Positions 34,630 to 45,639 of a stretch of 64,000 nt of DNA are shown piece by piece. The translations under genes and the position numbers were made by a program. The notes under the pieces were generated by a model. The model searched no databases. It was not told the DNA's origin and saw nothing but the letters and a program-made list of their open reading frames with translations. The first letter of the stretch is position 1; each line of letters begins with the position of its first letter. This stretch comes from Lepeophtheirus salmonis (lineage: Eukaryota; Arthropoda; Copepoda; Siphonostomatoida; Caligidae): positions 310,001 through 374,000 of the forward strand of contig NC_052137.2 in the NCBI RefSeq assembly GCF_016086655.4. Direction: 5' to 3'.

Positions 34630-34745
34630 GCAAAAATTACGACGGTATCGATCCTCAATTCTACTCTGAGTTCAGGAAGGACTTACCCTTATAACTACCA
34701 ACCGAATACTCAATTTTACTGTCTGTCGTTCATACACATACCTAC
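34630..34745 (-). repeat. Inverted partial unit of the same family
   Basis: ATCGATCCTCAATTCTACTCTGAGTTCAGGAAGGACTTACCCTTATAACT is the reverse complement of the family's first half. It closes the 33.58-34.6 kb cluster in opposite orientation. Confidence 0.75.
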
Positions 34746-34954
34746 AAGTAATTATTTGATATTTAGATGTTCTCTCGTCAAGGATGAAAGAATAATGACG
34801 ATAGCTTTAGAAAATAAAAAGACTCCTTAGGTTGAAACAACAGAGTGTCTCGATGAGGGAATATCACCACGTAAGGTAGGGAAGGGGGATTGGGACACAC
34901 CGACGAAAATGGAAGAAAAAAAAATCCTCCCCCAAAAAAAAAAAAAAAAAACAC

Positions 34955-35175
34955 GTGATATCAAGTTAAATGTGCTACTTCAAATCATATTTGTAGAACT
35001 CACAAATGAGGATAGTGGAAAAAATCGGTCCATAGAATGAGAGCGAAAAAAGTAGTTTTATATTTGGAAATCGAAAAAATCGGTTTACGGTATGAGATTG
35101 TGGTCCAATTCAGTCTAGAAAAAAAAATCATCGAATTTGATCTCGGACAGAGTTTCAACAATAATATATATATAT
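34955..35175. repeat. GGTCTAGACCG-family element fragment
   Basis: TTAAATGTGCTACTTCAAATCATATTTGTAGAACTCACAAAT and GAGGATAGTGGAAAAAATCGGTCCATA correspond to 57458-57530 and 42825-42960. Open frames on both strands are shadows. Confidence 0.6.
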
Positions 35176-37309
35176 ATTTACGACCTTTGAGCGATTTTTT
35201 GCCAAAACGAGCAAAAAAAAAAGAGCTAAATTTTTGAAAAATGAGCATCGAAAATATCAAAATTGAGTAATTAGTATTTAAAATAAAATAAAGTTTATTA
35301 AGAATAATTTAAAGATAATAGACTTGTTTTATATTTATAAGCTTTGCTATATTATATCGACAAATTAAGATTTTAAAAATATTTTCTTCAGTAAATTTTT
35401 CCCTCGATCAGTATTGGTAGTTTCAAACATACAAAAAAAAACGTCCATATTAGTAGTTGAAGTAAATTTGAAGTAGGTAATATTTTCAAGAGTTTTGGTA
35501 AGACCATCTCATCATCACCACCATTTGATATTACGTCCAACATTTTGCATAAATGGAAGATCTGGATCAAGCAGTTTGGTGCACAAGCATTTCTGTTTTT
35601 GTTGCAAAATTAAATGGGGATTAATCAACAGTCAATTTTGCACCAAATTAGTCCTTCCTCTAATTGGCTGTTGTCAAAATCTGTCCCCCTCACATCTCCA
35701 ATCATGTAATTATAAGCCTGATTAAATTTACATACACACTCCTACATTTTTTACCTACAAAAAGAGTGCCTAATGGAGGAGGGTTCCGGCAAGTAGATTT
35801 TCCCTCTATAAATATAATCAAATAATCATCAAGAGCTGTTGTGTAATCTGACAATAACCAAACTTTATTTATTACTTTCATACCAGTTTAGAAAAATCAG
35901 CCATTGTCATATAAAAAAGGGCAAAGTGAACAATTTTATGAGTGATTGAGGGATCGTTCACAAATCCTAAGTCTACTAATATACATTTAAGTCATCTTTA
36001 AAGCAATGGTTCTTCATTTTTCTACCTTCTTTTATTTATATACAATTGCAGAATTCCTTAATTGATTCACTTTCCGTTTCGCCTCAGATTTTTATTTATA
36101 GCACATAAATTTAATGACCGATGATAATTTTCCTTATTTTAAAAGTAATGTACGTTTATTAAATAAATCTTTAATACCCCTCTCCAGAATATAATGCAAA
36201 GTAACACTGTTTCAAAAGGGACTACACCCCTTGATTCCCAAAAAAGGAAGAAGATACTGTTATGTAATGGTGCCCTTTGAAGGTGTCCTGTATACATAAT
36301 TACCTATCATGGCCAGGATCTTTCAATACATGAATGCTCTATAAATGTATAAGTATGAACAAAAGCAAAGTAAACAATGGTGGGCCAAAGTTATCCTTTT
36401 GGGTGGAGTCCACGCCCAAGTTCATGAGTTGATGATGATCTATTCAAATATTTTTGAGATGTTCCTCATAATTATTTATATATATCATTAGGGAAGACTG
36501 GGAGCAGTTAGTTCCTTAATTACAGGATTGGCCAAAAACAATATTTGTTAACACTTCCCAACCATTTTTGAATAACAACTCTATAGTTTTTGAAACATTT
36601 GGCTCATAATTGACTAACTAACAACTGCTTCCTGTCCCTTTACAATTAAATAACTAGACTTTTCATATTGTTAAATAATTATTATGATTCAATTTATGAA
36701 AGAGGACTTAGTTTTTAGTCAGGCATATATATTTAATGATGACTGATCCGTATAATGGAGCGGATAAATGCCCTCCACCAAATCTATTCAAGCCCTTTTC
36801 TACTCTGTGTGGCTATAGCTTTTTTGTTGCTTGATAAAATGGGCCTGTAGTAACCTCCCTGGTCTTCCCTACATAGTACATACGCTATCCTTTCATCCTT
36901 TCGGAGAAGCAGAGATGAAATAAAGACACTTATTCCTATTCTTCAACCTCTTTGTTCTTGCTGATATAGTATGTAGTGAATAATAATAGCAAGAATAATG
37001 GTTACAAAACACCTCATGATTCCAATAAGAATAATACTTATATATATATATATACTGTATAGGTGTATAAAAGAATAAATACCTTTTCTCAATCGTCATT
37101 GTTGAGATCCTTTATTCTTTTTGTTATTGTTTTTATTATTATTATTGGTTCTTCTTACTCACACACACACACTCACTCAGAATCTATGAACATTGTACAA
37201 CCATTAGGGTGAGGCTAATGCACGCACTATGTCAAAAAAAAAATGCATCTTTTGGTCAGGTACTGTGTCTGCAGGGACGATTTAATGATCACATTGGTGG
37301 TTCATCACC
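35176..37309. other. Gene-free DNA
   Basis: No gene is supported. A (TA)n run lies at 37039-37054, (TTA)n near 37134-37145 and (CA)n at 37161-37172. Open frames at 35388-35725 overlap on both strands and lack domain features. Confidence 0.4.
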
Positions 37310-37690
37310 ATAAAAACATATCTGAGTCAATTATAGGCTTATTTCTCAAATTTCTGGGATGATTTGAGATACACAAGATTGTTACTTATAGTTTAAACCT
37401 TTATCTGATTGAGAGTAAACTTATATTAATTCCGATATGCCCCCTTTTAAATATAATATGTTAATATATCTTTGTTTTATTGTGGCAATCCTTTTTGGCC
37501 GCTATAAGAATGTAATTTGAGATGGAACCAAAGGTTTAACAGGAGTAATTTACTGATAGAAATTGACGATACATCGTCCAACGATTTAAATGTAATCCAC
37601 GCTCAACTTTGAGAAAAATTATTCTAGCTTTATTTTGTATTGATGGGCCACATACGTACTTCATTAGAACCTGCACTTTTTTTAAAGTTA
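37310..37690 (-). repeat. Dispersed repeat (family of 16100), minus orientation
   Basis: CTGAGTCAATTATAGGCTTAT, CTCAAATTTCTGGGATGATTTGAGATAC, TTCCGATATGCCC, TTTATTGTGGCAATCC, CTCAACTTTGAGAAAAATTATTCTAGCTTTATTTTG. It is collinear with 29540-29850. Confidence 0.7.
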
Positions 37691-38390
37691 AGAACGTCTT
37701 TGGCATCAGATTCACCCTAATCTTACGTACATCATATCACCTTCATCATCACAAATACCATTTTATTTATAACAATAATAAACAAGAATCATGATATAGT
37801 TATTCTCGTAACCTCCCTCCTCCTTATTCTTTTGTTCCTTCAATGTATGTGTATACCATGTACATCTATAAAACCATCTTTTTTAAAAAGAAAAAAAAAA
37901 GAACCTTATTTCATAATAAAGTCGTTTAATGTTGAACACAAGTTTAATTCATTTTTAAATCCGCCAAACATGAAAATAAAGAGGGGGAAGAAAAGGAAGG
38001 AGATATTACCGAGTATAAGAGAAGAAAGAAAAAGGATAGGGAAAGCTCTTCCTATATAAATATATATTTATTAGACTGGCTCTTAAAATGGGACATACAG
38101 GGGGAAATGCGTGCTATACGCAGTACAATACCCCTTTATTGGTCATTCTTTTCTACAAAAAAAATATTTGAGAGGGTAATTGTATTAATGTTTTTGAAAG
38201 ATATATTTTATCTTGTTGTACTAAAAATAAGTATTTTGATCTTTGTTCTAAAAAGAATTTCACAAAAACCATTTAAAACACGACCTTATCTTTTATTTTG
38301 AAGAAGGGTATTTCTCAAAGGCGTTTTTGCAAATAATTATGTATATAGATATAATACGAGTATAGGCACTTGTCCTCAAAATAATTCATA
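37691..38390. other. Gene-free DNA
   Basis: Lys/Glu-rich open frames at 37832-38059 and 38107-38301 come from A-rich sequence and lack family features. Nothing else is supported. Confidence 0.4.
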
Positions 38391-38880
38391 CCAGGGAGTA
38401 GACTGGAGGGGATGTAGCCTCCCTCCCCCCTAAATTTAGTAATAATTTATTTTTACAAAAAATATTTTTGCTCAAATATTAAACAAAAATAGGGGTTTTT
38501 TATACTTTTTATTTCATAATTGAAATGTAATTTTGGAATTTTTTTGTGAATTGCTATGGGTTTTTGAAATTTTTTGTGAATAGCTCTGGATTTTGTTTTT
38601 TGTTAATAGCTGTGAATTTTTAAACAGTTTTTCCTAATCACTTTAATATTTGAAATTATTTTTTTGTGAACAACTGCATATTTTGAAATTTTTTTCCAAA
38701 AAATTTAATATTTGATATCTCATATCAAAAAATGTCATATCAGAAATTAAATGTTGAAATATTTTGTAAAAAGATATAGAATTGCAAAATTTATGGACTT
38801 TTTTTCAAAAACATTCACAAAATCAACCAAAAAAAAAAAAATATATATATAGTTATATAATCCTGCATAAACCGCTACAT
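38391..38880. mobile_element. CAGGGGCGTC-type MITE, degraded ends
   Basis: The left edge is CCAGGGAGTAGACTGGAGGGG; the right edge is ATATAATCCTGCATAAACCGC. The interior repeats ATAGCTxTGGATTTTTGAAATTTTTT. The remnant at 39690-39860 is similar but has no ends. Confidence 0.6.
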
Positions 38881-39059
38881 AATCTTGCTTGATCTTTTAA
38901 GCAGTGCCTAATTACTCTGGGAAATGCCGGGTACTACCGCCAGTAAGTCAATGAATAAAAGTTGCATTTCGAACTGTAGTAGAAATAAAAATCGACAACG
39001 GGGTAATTTCTGCATATGTTTTTGCTTCATACAATTTGGGGCTTTTGTATCTTTTACTT

Positions 39060-39170
39060 TTCATTCATAACTCCTCAAAGCTAGTCAAATCAAACGTCCC
39101 CAACATTCTTGAAATTGTCAGGGTTGCCATTTCAATGTTTGATTTCTTATATGCATAGTACCTACACATA
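39060..39170 (+). repeat. Partial AGCTAAGCTGCTCTCC-family unit
   Basis: Only the tail block is kept: CCCCAACATTCTTGAAATTGTCAGGGTTGCCATTTC. Confidence 0.5.
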
Positions 39171-39849
39171 TTTGAAGGTCAACCATCCCCATACATTATG
39201 TGCATTACTTCTTTGAAACTGAATGATGCAATATTACATACATATGTTGGACTCAAATGATAACAAAAGTATCCTACTTATTATACATATTGAACATGTT
39301 TTAACGGGTGATGTTGTGATCACAGAATCATAAATCAGTTTATATACTGACTAAATTAATGTATTCTAATAGTATATATTTTGTTTTGTTACGTGATGTG
39401 TTAAACATGGCATGGAGGACATTGCATAATGTATGTAGGGCGGATCAAACTGTAAAGAAGTCATGAAACTAGACTTGTATTTAGAGGTGTAAATCATAAG
39501 CACTTTTTAGAGGCTGTGTTTTGTTGTTATTGGCAACATGATGAGTGATTTTTTATCTTCTGAAGCTGTTATCATAATTTTTTTCATTCGTATAAAGTGC
39601 AGCCACGAGTGGGTGTGCTCAAGATGAGGGAAGTCCGCAGACTGTGTGCTAGAGGGGCTTTATCCATCACCAAATTAAGACATTTTTGCTATATACTAGA
39701 AAATATAATATTTGAGATTTGCTTCTGAATTGATAGCATTGGATTTTTAAACTTTTTCACCAAATAATTTAATAATTGAAATATAATTTTTGAAATTTTA
39801 ATTAAAATTTAATTATATGTAAATAGCTGTGGGTTTTTGTATTTTTTCC

Positions 39850-40140
39850 CGGAAAATGTACTTTTTTTTGGAGTTCAAAACAATTTTGACGACTTACACT
39901 TGCTAGACTTTTAGCCTCCAAACTTGCCAAATCTGAATCGGAGGTTGTTTTTTTTGTGGGGCACAATGGAAATGACAAACCAACTGAACACCCTGCAATA
40001 CCAAAGACGAACTTATCCGTTGGTTCAAGATGGAATTCCAGGATTTGACAAGGCACCAAGAGGCAAATGCCTACTTGCATTTTCAGCTTCGTACAGAGCC
40101 TGTAATTGTGGCTGAAGGTGCTTTTATTAAATTTAATTAA
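39850..40140. other. G+C-richer coding-like patch, unrecognised
   Basis: It is markedly less AT-rich than its neighbours, with long open frames on both strands: + frame ELIRWFKMEFQDLTRHQEAN then VIVAEGAFIKFN; minus 39802-40080, 92 codons. The + reading looks more protein-like and is followed by a stop at about 40137. No family is recognised. It may be a transposon or retrogene fragment. Confidence 0.25.
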
Positions 40141-40876
40141 TTTAAATCTACCAAGCTTTCAGAATCTGTATTTCTTTTTCTTAGTCTGATAACTGGTTTG
40201 AGAAAAAAGGCATAAGAAAGTCATATATGCTGGAATTACTACGATGTTGATCCTTAATCGTACTCTGACTCAAACTAGGAGTCGTACTTATATATAGAGG
40301 GAAGTATCAAATAGTCGTAACTCGTAAATTACAATTAGCAGTGTTATTATTTATATATCATACTAAAAGTCTAATATATAATGTTCATAATTAAGAAATA
40401 GGAACATTTAGATTGTGGAAATAATTTTTTCAGATCCATTTTATTGTTCACCATTATTCTTAACGAAAGAAAAAAAATTTCAAAGCTTAATTCTGTAAAG
40501 TAAATATTTGAGTTATGCCAATTTGGCACTCACCCCACATTATAACTCTCGAACAATTCCTTATAGTTACTCTTTTATGATTAAACAGTCTGCTAATAAG
40601 TACTTTAGACTCAAATATTCTCTATTTCAAAAATCAAATAAAAATACAAGCAGCTTGGAAAAATAAAGCACTCTTATGATTACCTACTAGAAAAAAAAAT
40701 CGTACGCGATATGGTCATATTTAATGCAACTCTAGTTGTATAGGTAATTCCTTATTGGACTCAGAGTTGAATTGAGCATCAAAGACGGAGTAATTTCCTC
40801 CTCTATATAAAGGACCAAAACAACCCTAATAATACTTGTCTTGAAGTGGCGAAAATATTTGAAAAATTAGTTAAAC

Positions 40877-40990
40877 CAGTGGTTCTCAAACTGTGGTTCA
40901 TGAGCTCTCTGTAGCATGGGTCATGGATGCAACCCATAAATAGACACAGCCTCTGCTATCTATTATATTTGGTATGCTTATTATTGGTTA
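40877..40990 (+). mobile_element. Solo hAT-type terminus
   Basis: CAGTGGTTCTCAAACTGTGGTTCATG is a classic hAT terminal sequence. No matching inverted end was found nearby, so the element is truncated or its other end is degraded. Confidence 0.6.
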
Positions 40991-41039
40991 AAAAAATATG
41001 ATAATGCACGAGGTAGTTCCTACCAGAAAAGTTTTTGTT

Positions 41040-41980
41040 TTTTTTACTTTCTAAAGCTGATATCATTATTTATTTGTATTCTTGAATAGAGAATATATAA
41101 GTACAAGTGTAAAAAATATGTCCTAGAAAGTGGGAATGGCTTTTTCTAGTTGACTATCCGAACAGACTTTTCTATTTTCCAATGCTGTTATCATTATAAT
41201 TTAAATCTTGTGAAGGGAGCTTCTAAGTATAAAGTTAAAACTAGTGATTGTACTCATGAAAGATACCGAGTAACAATGATGGTCTTCTCGGGAGTTATAA
41301 GTATAGGTCCCTGTTGGAATCATAGTAGAATTGAGTATCGACAAAGAAGTAACTCCAGACTATGACCTTTCTATTTAAGGAGTGGGATTTGTGTTTATTT
41401 CCTTGCTTTTAAGGACTGCTTGCAGCTGATCTAATAAAACGTTACGACAGCTAAGCTGCTCTCCTCCCAAACATTTTTCAAATTGTCAGGATTACCACAT
41501 TCATTTTCGTTTCCTTTTATTTTTACATGCCGGTGGGACATAAATTATACATCAATGCTCAGCATATATATCGTCGCTCAAAGTTACCAGCATATTCTTT
41601 TCTTTTTGATTTACACTCACAAGGATTTAGACCATTTTCCCATCTCTAGTTATCTCTGTAAGTAAATAAAACATCTACCAATATAATATCATTTAATCCT
41701 TGAAAATTACTATGTATAAAGTAATAATAAGTGAGTAACAATGAGAGAGTTATACGTGTAAGTACTTGTTGAACTCGGAGTAGGATTGAGGATCGACTTC
41801 AATGTAATTCGTGCCTTTATCATTACTATATCCGCAGTGAGATCTGTGAGTACTTCTTTCCTCTTACGACTCCTTGCAACTGATATAATATAACGTCCCG
41901 ACAGCAAAGCTGATCTTCTCCCAAATGTATTTCAAATTGCCAGGGTTACTAAGTTCATTTTCGGTTTCTTTTGTTTAAAT
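41040..41980 (+). repeat. Two head-to-tail AGCTAAGCTGCTCTCC-family units
   Basis: Unit 1 (41040-41520) is the fullest copy: GCTG(T/A)TATCATTAT, ACTCATGAAAGATA, GAGTTATAAGTATAGGTCC, GTAGAATTGAGTATCGAC, GCAGCTGATCTAATAAAACGTTACGACAGCTAAGCTGCTCTCCTCCCAAACATTTTTCAAATTGTCAGG. Unit 2 (41640-41980) repeats the order with AACGTCCCGACAGCAAAGCTGATC. The period is about 470 bases. No open frame is conserved. Confidence 0.8.
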
Positions 41981-42165
41981 GGCAAAAATGCTTAGAATTT
42001 TCTTTGGAGGTTAAGATGTTAATTTTATTGAGTTTTGTAATTAATTCCTTTAAATAAATCAATAGGAAGTTGTAGCATAGAGAGAACTTGTGGAATGAAA
42101 CTTTTGTCTCTTTGAATCCAACATGTTCCTTGTGTGTAAATATAAGTAGCTATAGTGTACATTAT

Positions 42166-42200
42166 ACCAGTGGTAGGGAACCTTCATTAAATGTCAATTT
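42166..42200 (+). mobile_element. hAT-like terminus
   Basis: ACCAGTGGTAGGGAACCTTCATTAAATG resembles hAT ends of the CAG(G/T)GGTxGGxAACC class seen complete at 17292. No partner end was found. Confidence 0.4.
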
Positions 42201-42599
42201 ATGGCCTTTAGATTTTATTTTTTTAAAGAATCTAATAATCACATGTTCAACTGGGGTGGAATAATTTATCGATTTAAAAGGAAATATATTTATGTAGGTA
42301 GGATATAAATAAGAGTAGAGATCTCGTCTTTCTTTTTTCTTAAATGCCATTAAGGAAGAAAAATCTTTCTTTTAAAAAGATACGTCAGATAATATGTCTC
42401 TGAACAACATTTAATAGTGAAAAAGCTCGATATGTTCTATAATGTACCATATATGTAGTAGACACTAAAGAAAAAAAAAGCAGATCTGACATATTGTCAG
42501 TATATTGTAATACGAAAGAATGGAAATAGAAATTAAAACTCGGAAATGAGTGAGGACACTAAAAATGTAGATAAAATATATTATTTTTTATGAGTGTTA

Positions 42600-42960
42600 T
42601 TAGATCGGTCTAAAAACACTGTCGACTGATAGTATGTATTATAATTTATAGTGGACCAAACTAATTCGGTCCTTTACGGAGGTGCTGTCTTGATTGGTCT
42701 AGATTGGTGCAAAGATGTCCTTGATTGTTCTTACAAAAACATTGATCCACATCAATCTCATTTAAAATTCAGCCTAGAATAGTATACATGAATTGTTGAC
42801 GACATCAGTTTTGTTTCAAATTTAAATGTGTTGCACGATTCATATTTGTAGAGCTCATAAATCCGGGGTTGGAAGAAAATCAGAAAATTGATTTTGAGAC
42901 TGAAAAAACTTGGCCTATATATTCAGACCGAAAAAGTTGGTCCACGATTTGAAAACGATT
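42600..42960 (+). repeat. GGTCTAGACCG-family element
   Basis: AGATCGGTCTAAAAACACTG, AGTGGACCAAACTAATTCGGTCC, GATTGGTCTAGATTGGTGC, ATTCATATTTGTAGAGCTCATAAATC and ATATTCAGACCGAAAAAG follow the order seen at 57215-57555. There is no open frame. Confidence 0.6.
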
Positions 42961-43359
42961 GTTTCTTTTTTTATGTTGGATTGATCTGAAAATACATAAA
43001 GCATGCATTGTAGTATTCAAAAACTAGGTGGTGCATGAAGCTTAAAGTTGTGGCTAGAACGGATAGTACTTCAATATTATACTTTTCAGCTATCACTCAT
43101 TATTTTCTTCGTTTTTAATTTCTTCAACTCTAGCTAGGAGTGAAGAAAATAAAAAAAGAGCAGGATTGTCATACTGAAGGTCGACTAATCGGCATTTAGG
43201 ACCTTTGAATCGTAAAAAAGATTAGAGCGATTACAAAAAAGAATGATGATGAAATCAGTCTTAATACCGTCCAAAATATATTTTATAAATGATGTTAGTG
43301 CTTCTGATTTGGCAAACGGGAATTTAAAAAGTATATATATGTGATTTGTCAACCTAAAA

Positions 43360-43470
43360 GCAGGCTGGAATTATTTTTGTAATAATTAATCAATAAACTA
43401 AATTGGTAGAATAAGGTCGACCCTTGAACTTATATTACTACACTTTTTTGATTTGCTGTGTAAAAACCGT
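43360..43470 (+). repeat. Single unit of the 208-bp tandem repeat
   Basis: GGCTGGAATTATTTTTGTAATAATTAATCAATAAACTAAATTGGTAGAATAAGGTCG parallels the unit start at 26518. AAAACCGTGTTTTTATG takes the place of CCGCAGTTTTTAT. Confidence 0.5.
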
Positions 43471-44199
43471 GTTTTTATGTTCGATTTAATTTGTGTATTT
43501 AATTCAGTATCATCTTTCTACATATTTTCTCGTCACAAATGTCAGTTGATAATGATTTAGAAGGGGTAAAATGACGTTACAACTCCTTCGTAAATATTGA
43601 ATCACGCCGCTTACTACTTATTCAAATTATTAGCTATTTACAATGATATTTGATTTTAGATGTATCTTTTTTCCTAAATTTCTTATTTTTCATCCCAGCC
43701 TGCTTTTATTTAGACATGTCACATATGAAAAAATACCCTTCACTTTGTATCCCCTATAACAGTGCTGTAACTATGGAGGAAGCACTGAAATATTAAAATA
43801 TATAAAGTTACATATTTTCAATTTTATTCTACTTAAAACTGTAGAATAGTAAGTACGTTCGAAAATCTTGTGATTAGCAAGCGTTTATTATAAAATGAGC
43901 TGGTTTTAGTGTGAGAGGGGCTTGATTCAATATGAGGGGTGTCCTCTGGGGGTTTGAATGGAGACATTGAACCTTCTCCAGAGTATTCGAGAAATTTTTG
44001 AAGTTACTATCACGACCAGTTTGAAAAGAAAAAAAAATTAAATGGCAAAACGAGTTAAAATGTAAAAATTATTTATAACAGTTTTTTGTCTCTCCTAAAA
44101 AAATAAAGCCTCCTCCCACTACCAAATAAAGTCAAGAGTCACCTCTTTTTATAAAGGATCTTTGTTTAGACTTTTTATTTGCGTCATTTTTAGTAAAAA

Positions 44200-44440
44200 T
44201 AATTATTTAAAAATTAAAATTGACCATTTAATACAAAAAAATATGTAATTACAATTTTAGATTGACCTTTTATTAGAAAAAAATATGTAATTAAAATTTT
44301 AGATTGATCTTTTTTAAGAAAAATATTTCATTTTCAGATTGACCTTTTATATAAAAAATATGTTATTACAATTTTAGATTGACCTTCTTTTTTGAAAAAT
44401 ATTAAATTTTATTTCTGGATTGACATTTTTGTAGAATTTT
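44200..44440 (+). repeat. Short-period tandem repeat, about 55-65 bp
   Basis: Units of (ATATGTAATTACAATTTTAGATTGACCTTTTATTAGAAAAA) recur about four to five times with decay. Landmarks AGATTGACCTTTT / AGATTGATCTTTT are at about 44263, 44302, 44336 and 44378. Confidence 0.75.
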
Positions 44441-45240
44441 ATTATTAATATTCTATTATATAATCGGTCAGATACATAAAATTGTACAGTTGCTTAAAAT
44501 TTCGAAAAATAAATTAATAAAAATAAAGGTTTCTCCAGGTATCTAAACACGCATGAAAGATTTAAAAGTTGTTAAAAGATGGGGAAAAGTCCCCTTCATA
44601 CAATGAAAATATAAAATATGTTATATTTTAAAAGTCCATATATATATCACCATTGATGTGTTCTGACTTGTAGGCAGAGGAATCCTTTTCGATTTACAAT
44701 AATAAACTATCGTTAAAGTCTTTGCTATTATTGCCGTCTTTCAAGTTACTTTCTACTTTCATTGCCAGAGCAATGAGCCAATTTGACCCCTTGAGACTTC
44801 AACCAAAACTATCGGTTATAATACTTTCTACCATAGATAATAGAGATCTTACTAAATTACAAAAACAAAATAAATTAAACAAAGATTCAATTGGATCTTT
44901 GCAGAAAAAACATTGATCGCTTTATTCGATTATAAACAATATTTCATTCAAAGTTTAGATTGACCTGATTTAAGAAATTTCTTCTCAGTATATACATTTT
45001 AATAATTTGAACGGTGTCTAAGAAAAATTTCATCTCCAAACCAGGCCTGAATCAATGACAAATAAATTGGCTCTTCTTTAAGTAAAAAAAATTAATGATT
45101 TCGAAATTAGGACTTTTATAAAAATAAAGTTATAAAACCTTTCCTTTATTCGATTCATTCCTTTGTCTTCTGATTAAGTTTTTATTTTTTTGGGGAAAAT
45201 ATGAGTGTTTTTGTGTGTTGTTTGAAGTGGTATTAGAGGT
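44441..45240. other. Gene-free AT-rich DNA
   Basis: Nothing recognisable. The 64-codon frame at 44722-44916 has no family features. Confidence 0.4.
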
Positions 45241-45253
45241 AGCGGTGGTAGTT

Positions 45254-45300
45254 ATAGCCAATTTCCGGTGACGTCACGCAAACCTCTCAGGTCAGCGTGT
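45254..45300. promoter_or_regulatory. Promoter-like cluster: CCAAT, ETS and CRE motifs
   Basis: Within about 20 bases lie AGCCAATTT (CCAAT box), TTCCGG (ETS-type) and a perfect CRE octamer TGACGTCA (45269-45276). AGGTCAGCGTG, a nuclear-receptor half-site, follows. The patch is G+C-richer than its surroundings. Such a grouping is typical of animal promoters. No credible coding exon follows at once: a 61-codon frame at 45451 begins with a hydrophobic, signal-like MDSCFLLCFFFF but is T-rich low complexity. The role is inferred. Confidence 0.35.
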
Positions 45301-45639
45301 GAATTGTTTTTTTATTATAACACACATACAAATGTCGTGACTCTTTGGCCAGACTAAAAGGAAAGAAACAAAAAAATTACTATTTTTTTTTACTTCAATT
45401 ACATTTTTGTACCTTGTTTTTTAAAGGTAAATAATAATAATAATAATTTTATGGACTCTTGTTTTTTGTTGTGTTTTTTTTTTTTTTTAACTTCTTTCTC
45501 CCTTGTATATACTACTACCTCTGACTATCATGAGAGTGTATTTGAAATGGAGTCTGTGAGAAAATTCATGAATCAGAGGGATTTCTTTTTATTTTCTTTT
45601 TTGGTGTTGTTTGGTTGTAATGGAATTAGGAGATGATGG

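Noticed and set aside
45451..45636. Signal-peptide-like 61-codon frame below the CCAAT-ETS-CRE cluster
   Set aside because: The hydrophobic start is a T-rich low-complexity translation; no donor site or downstream exon could be matched, so it is not called a gene.
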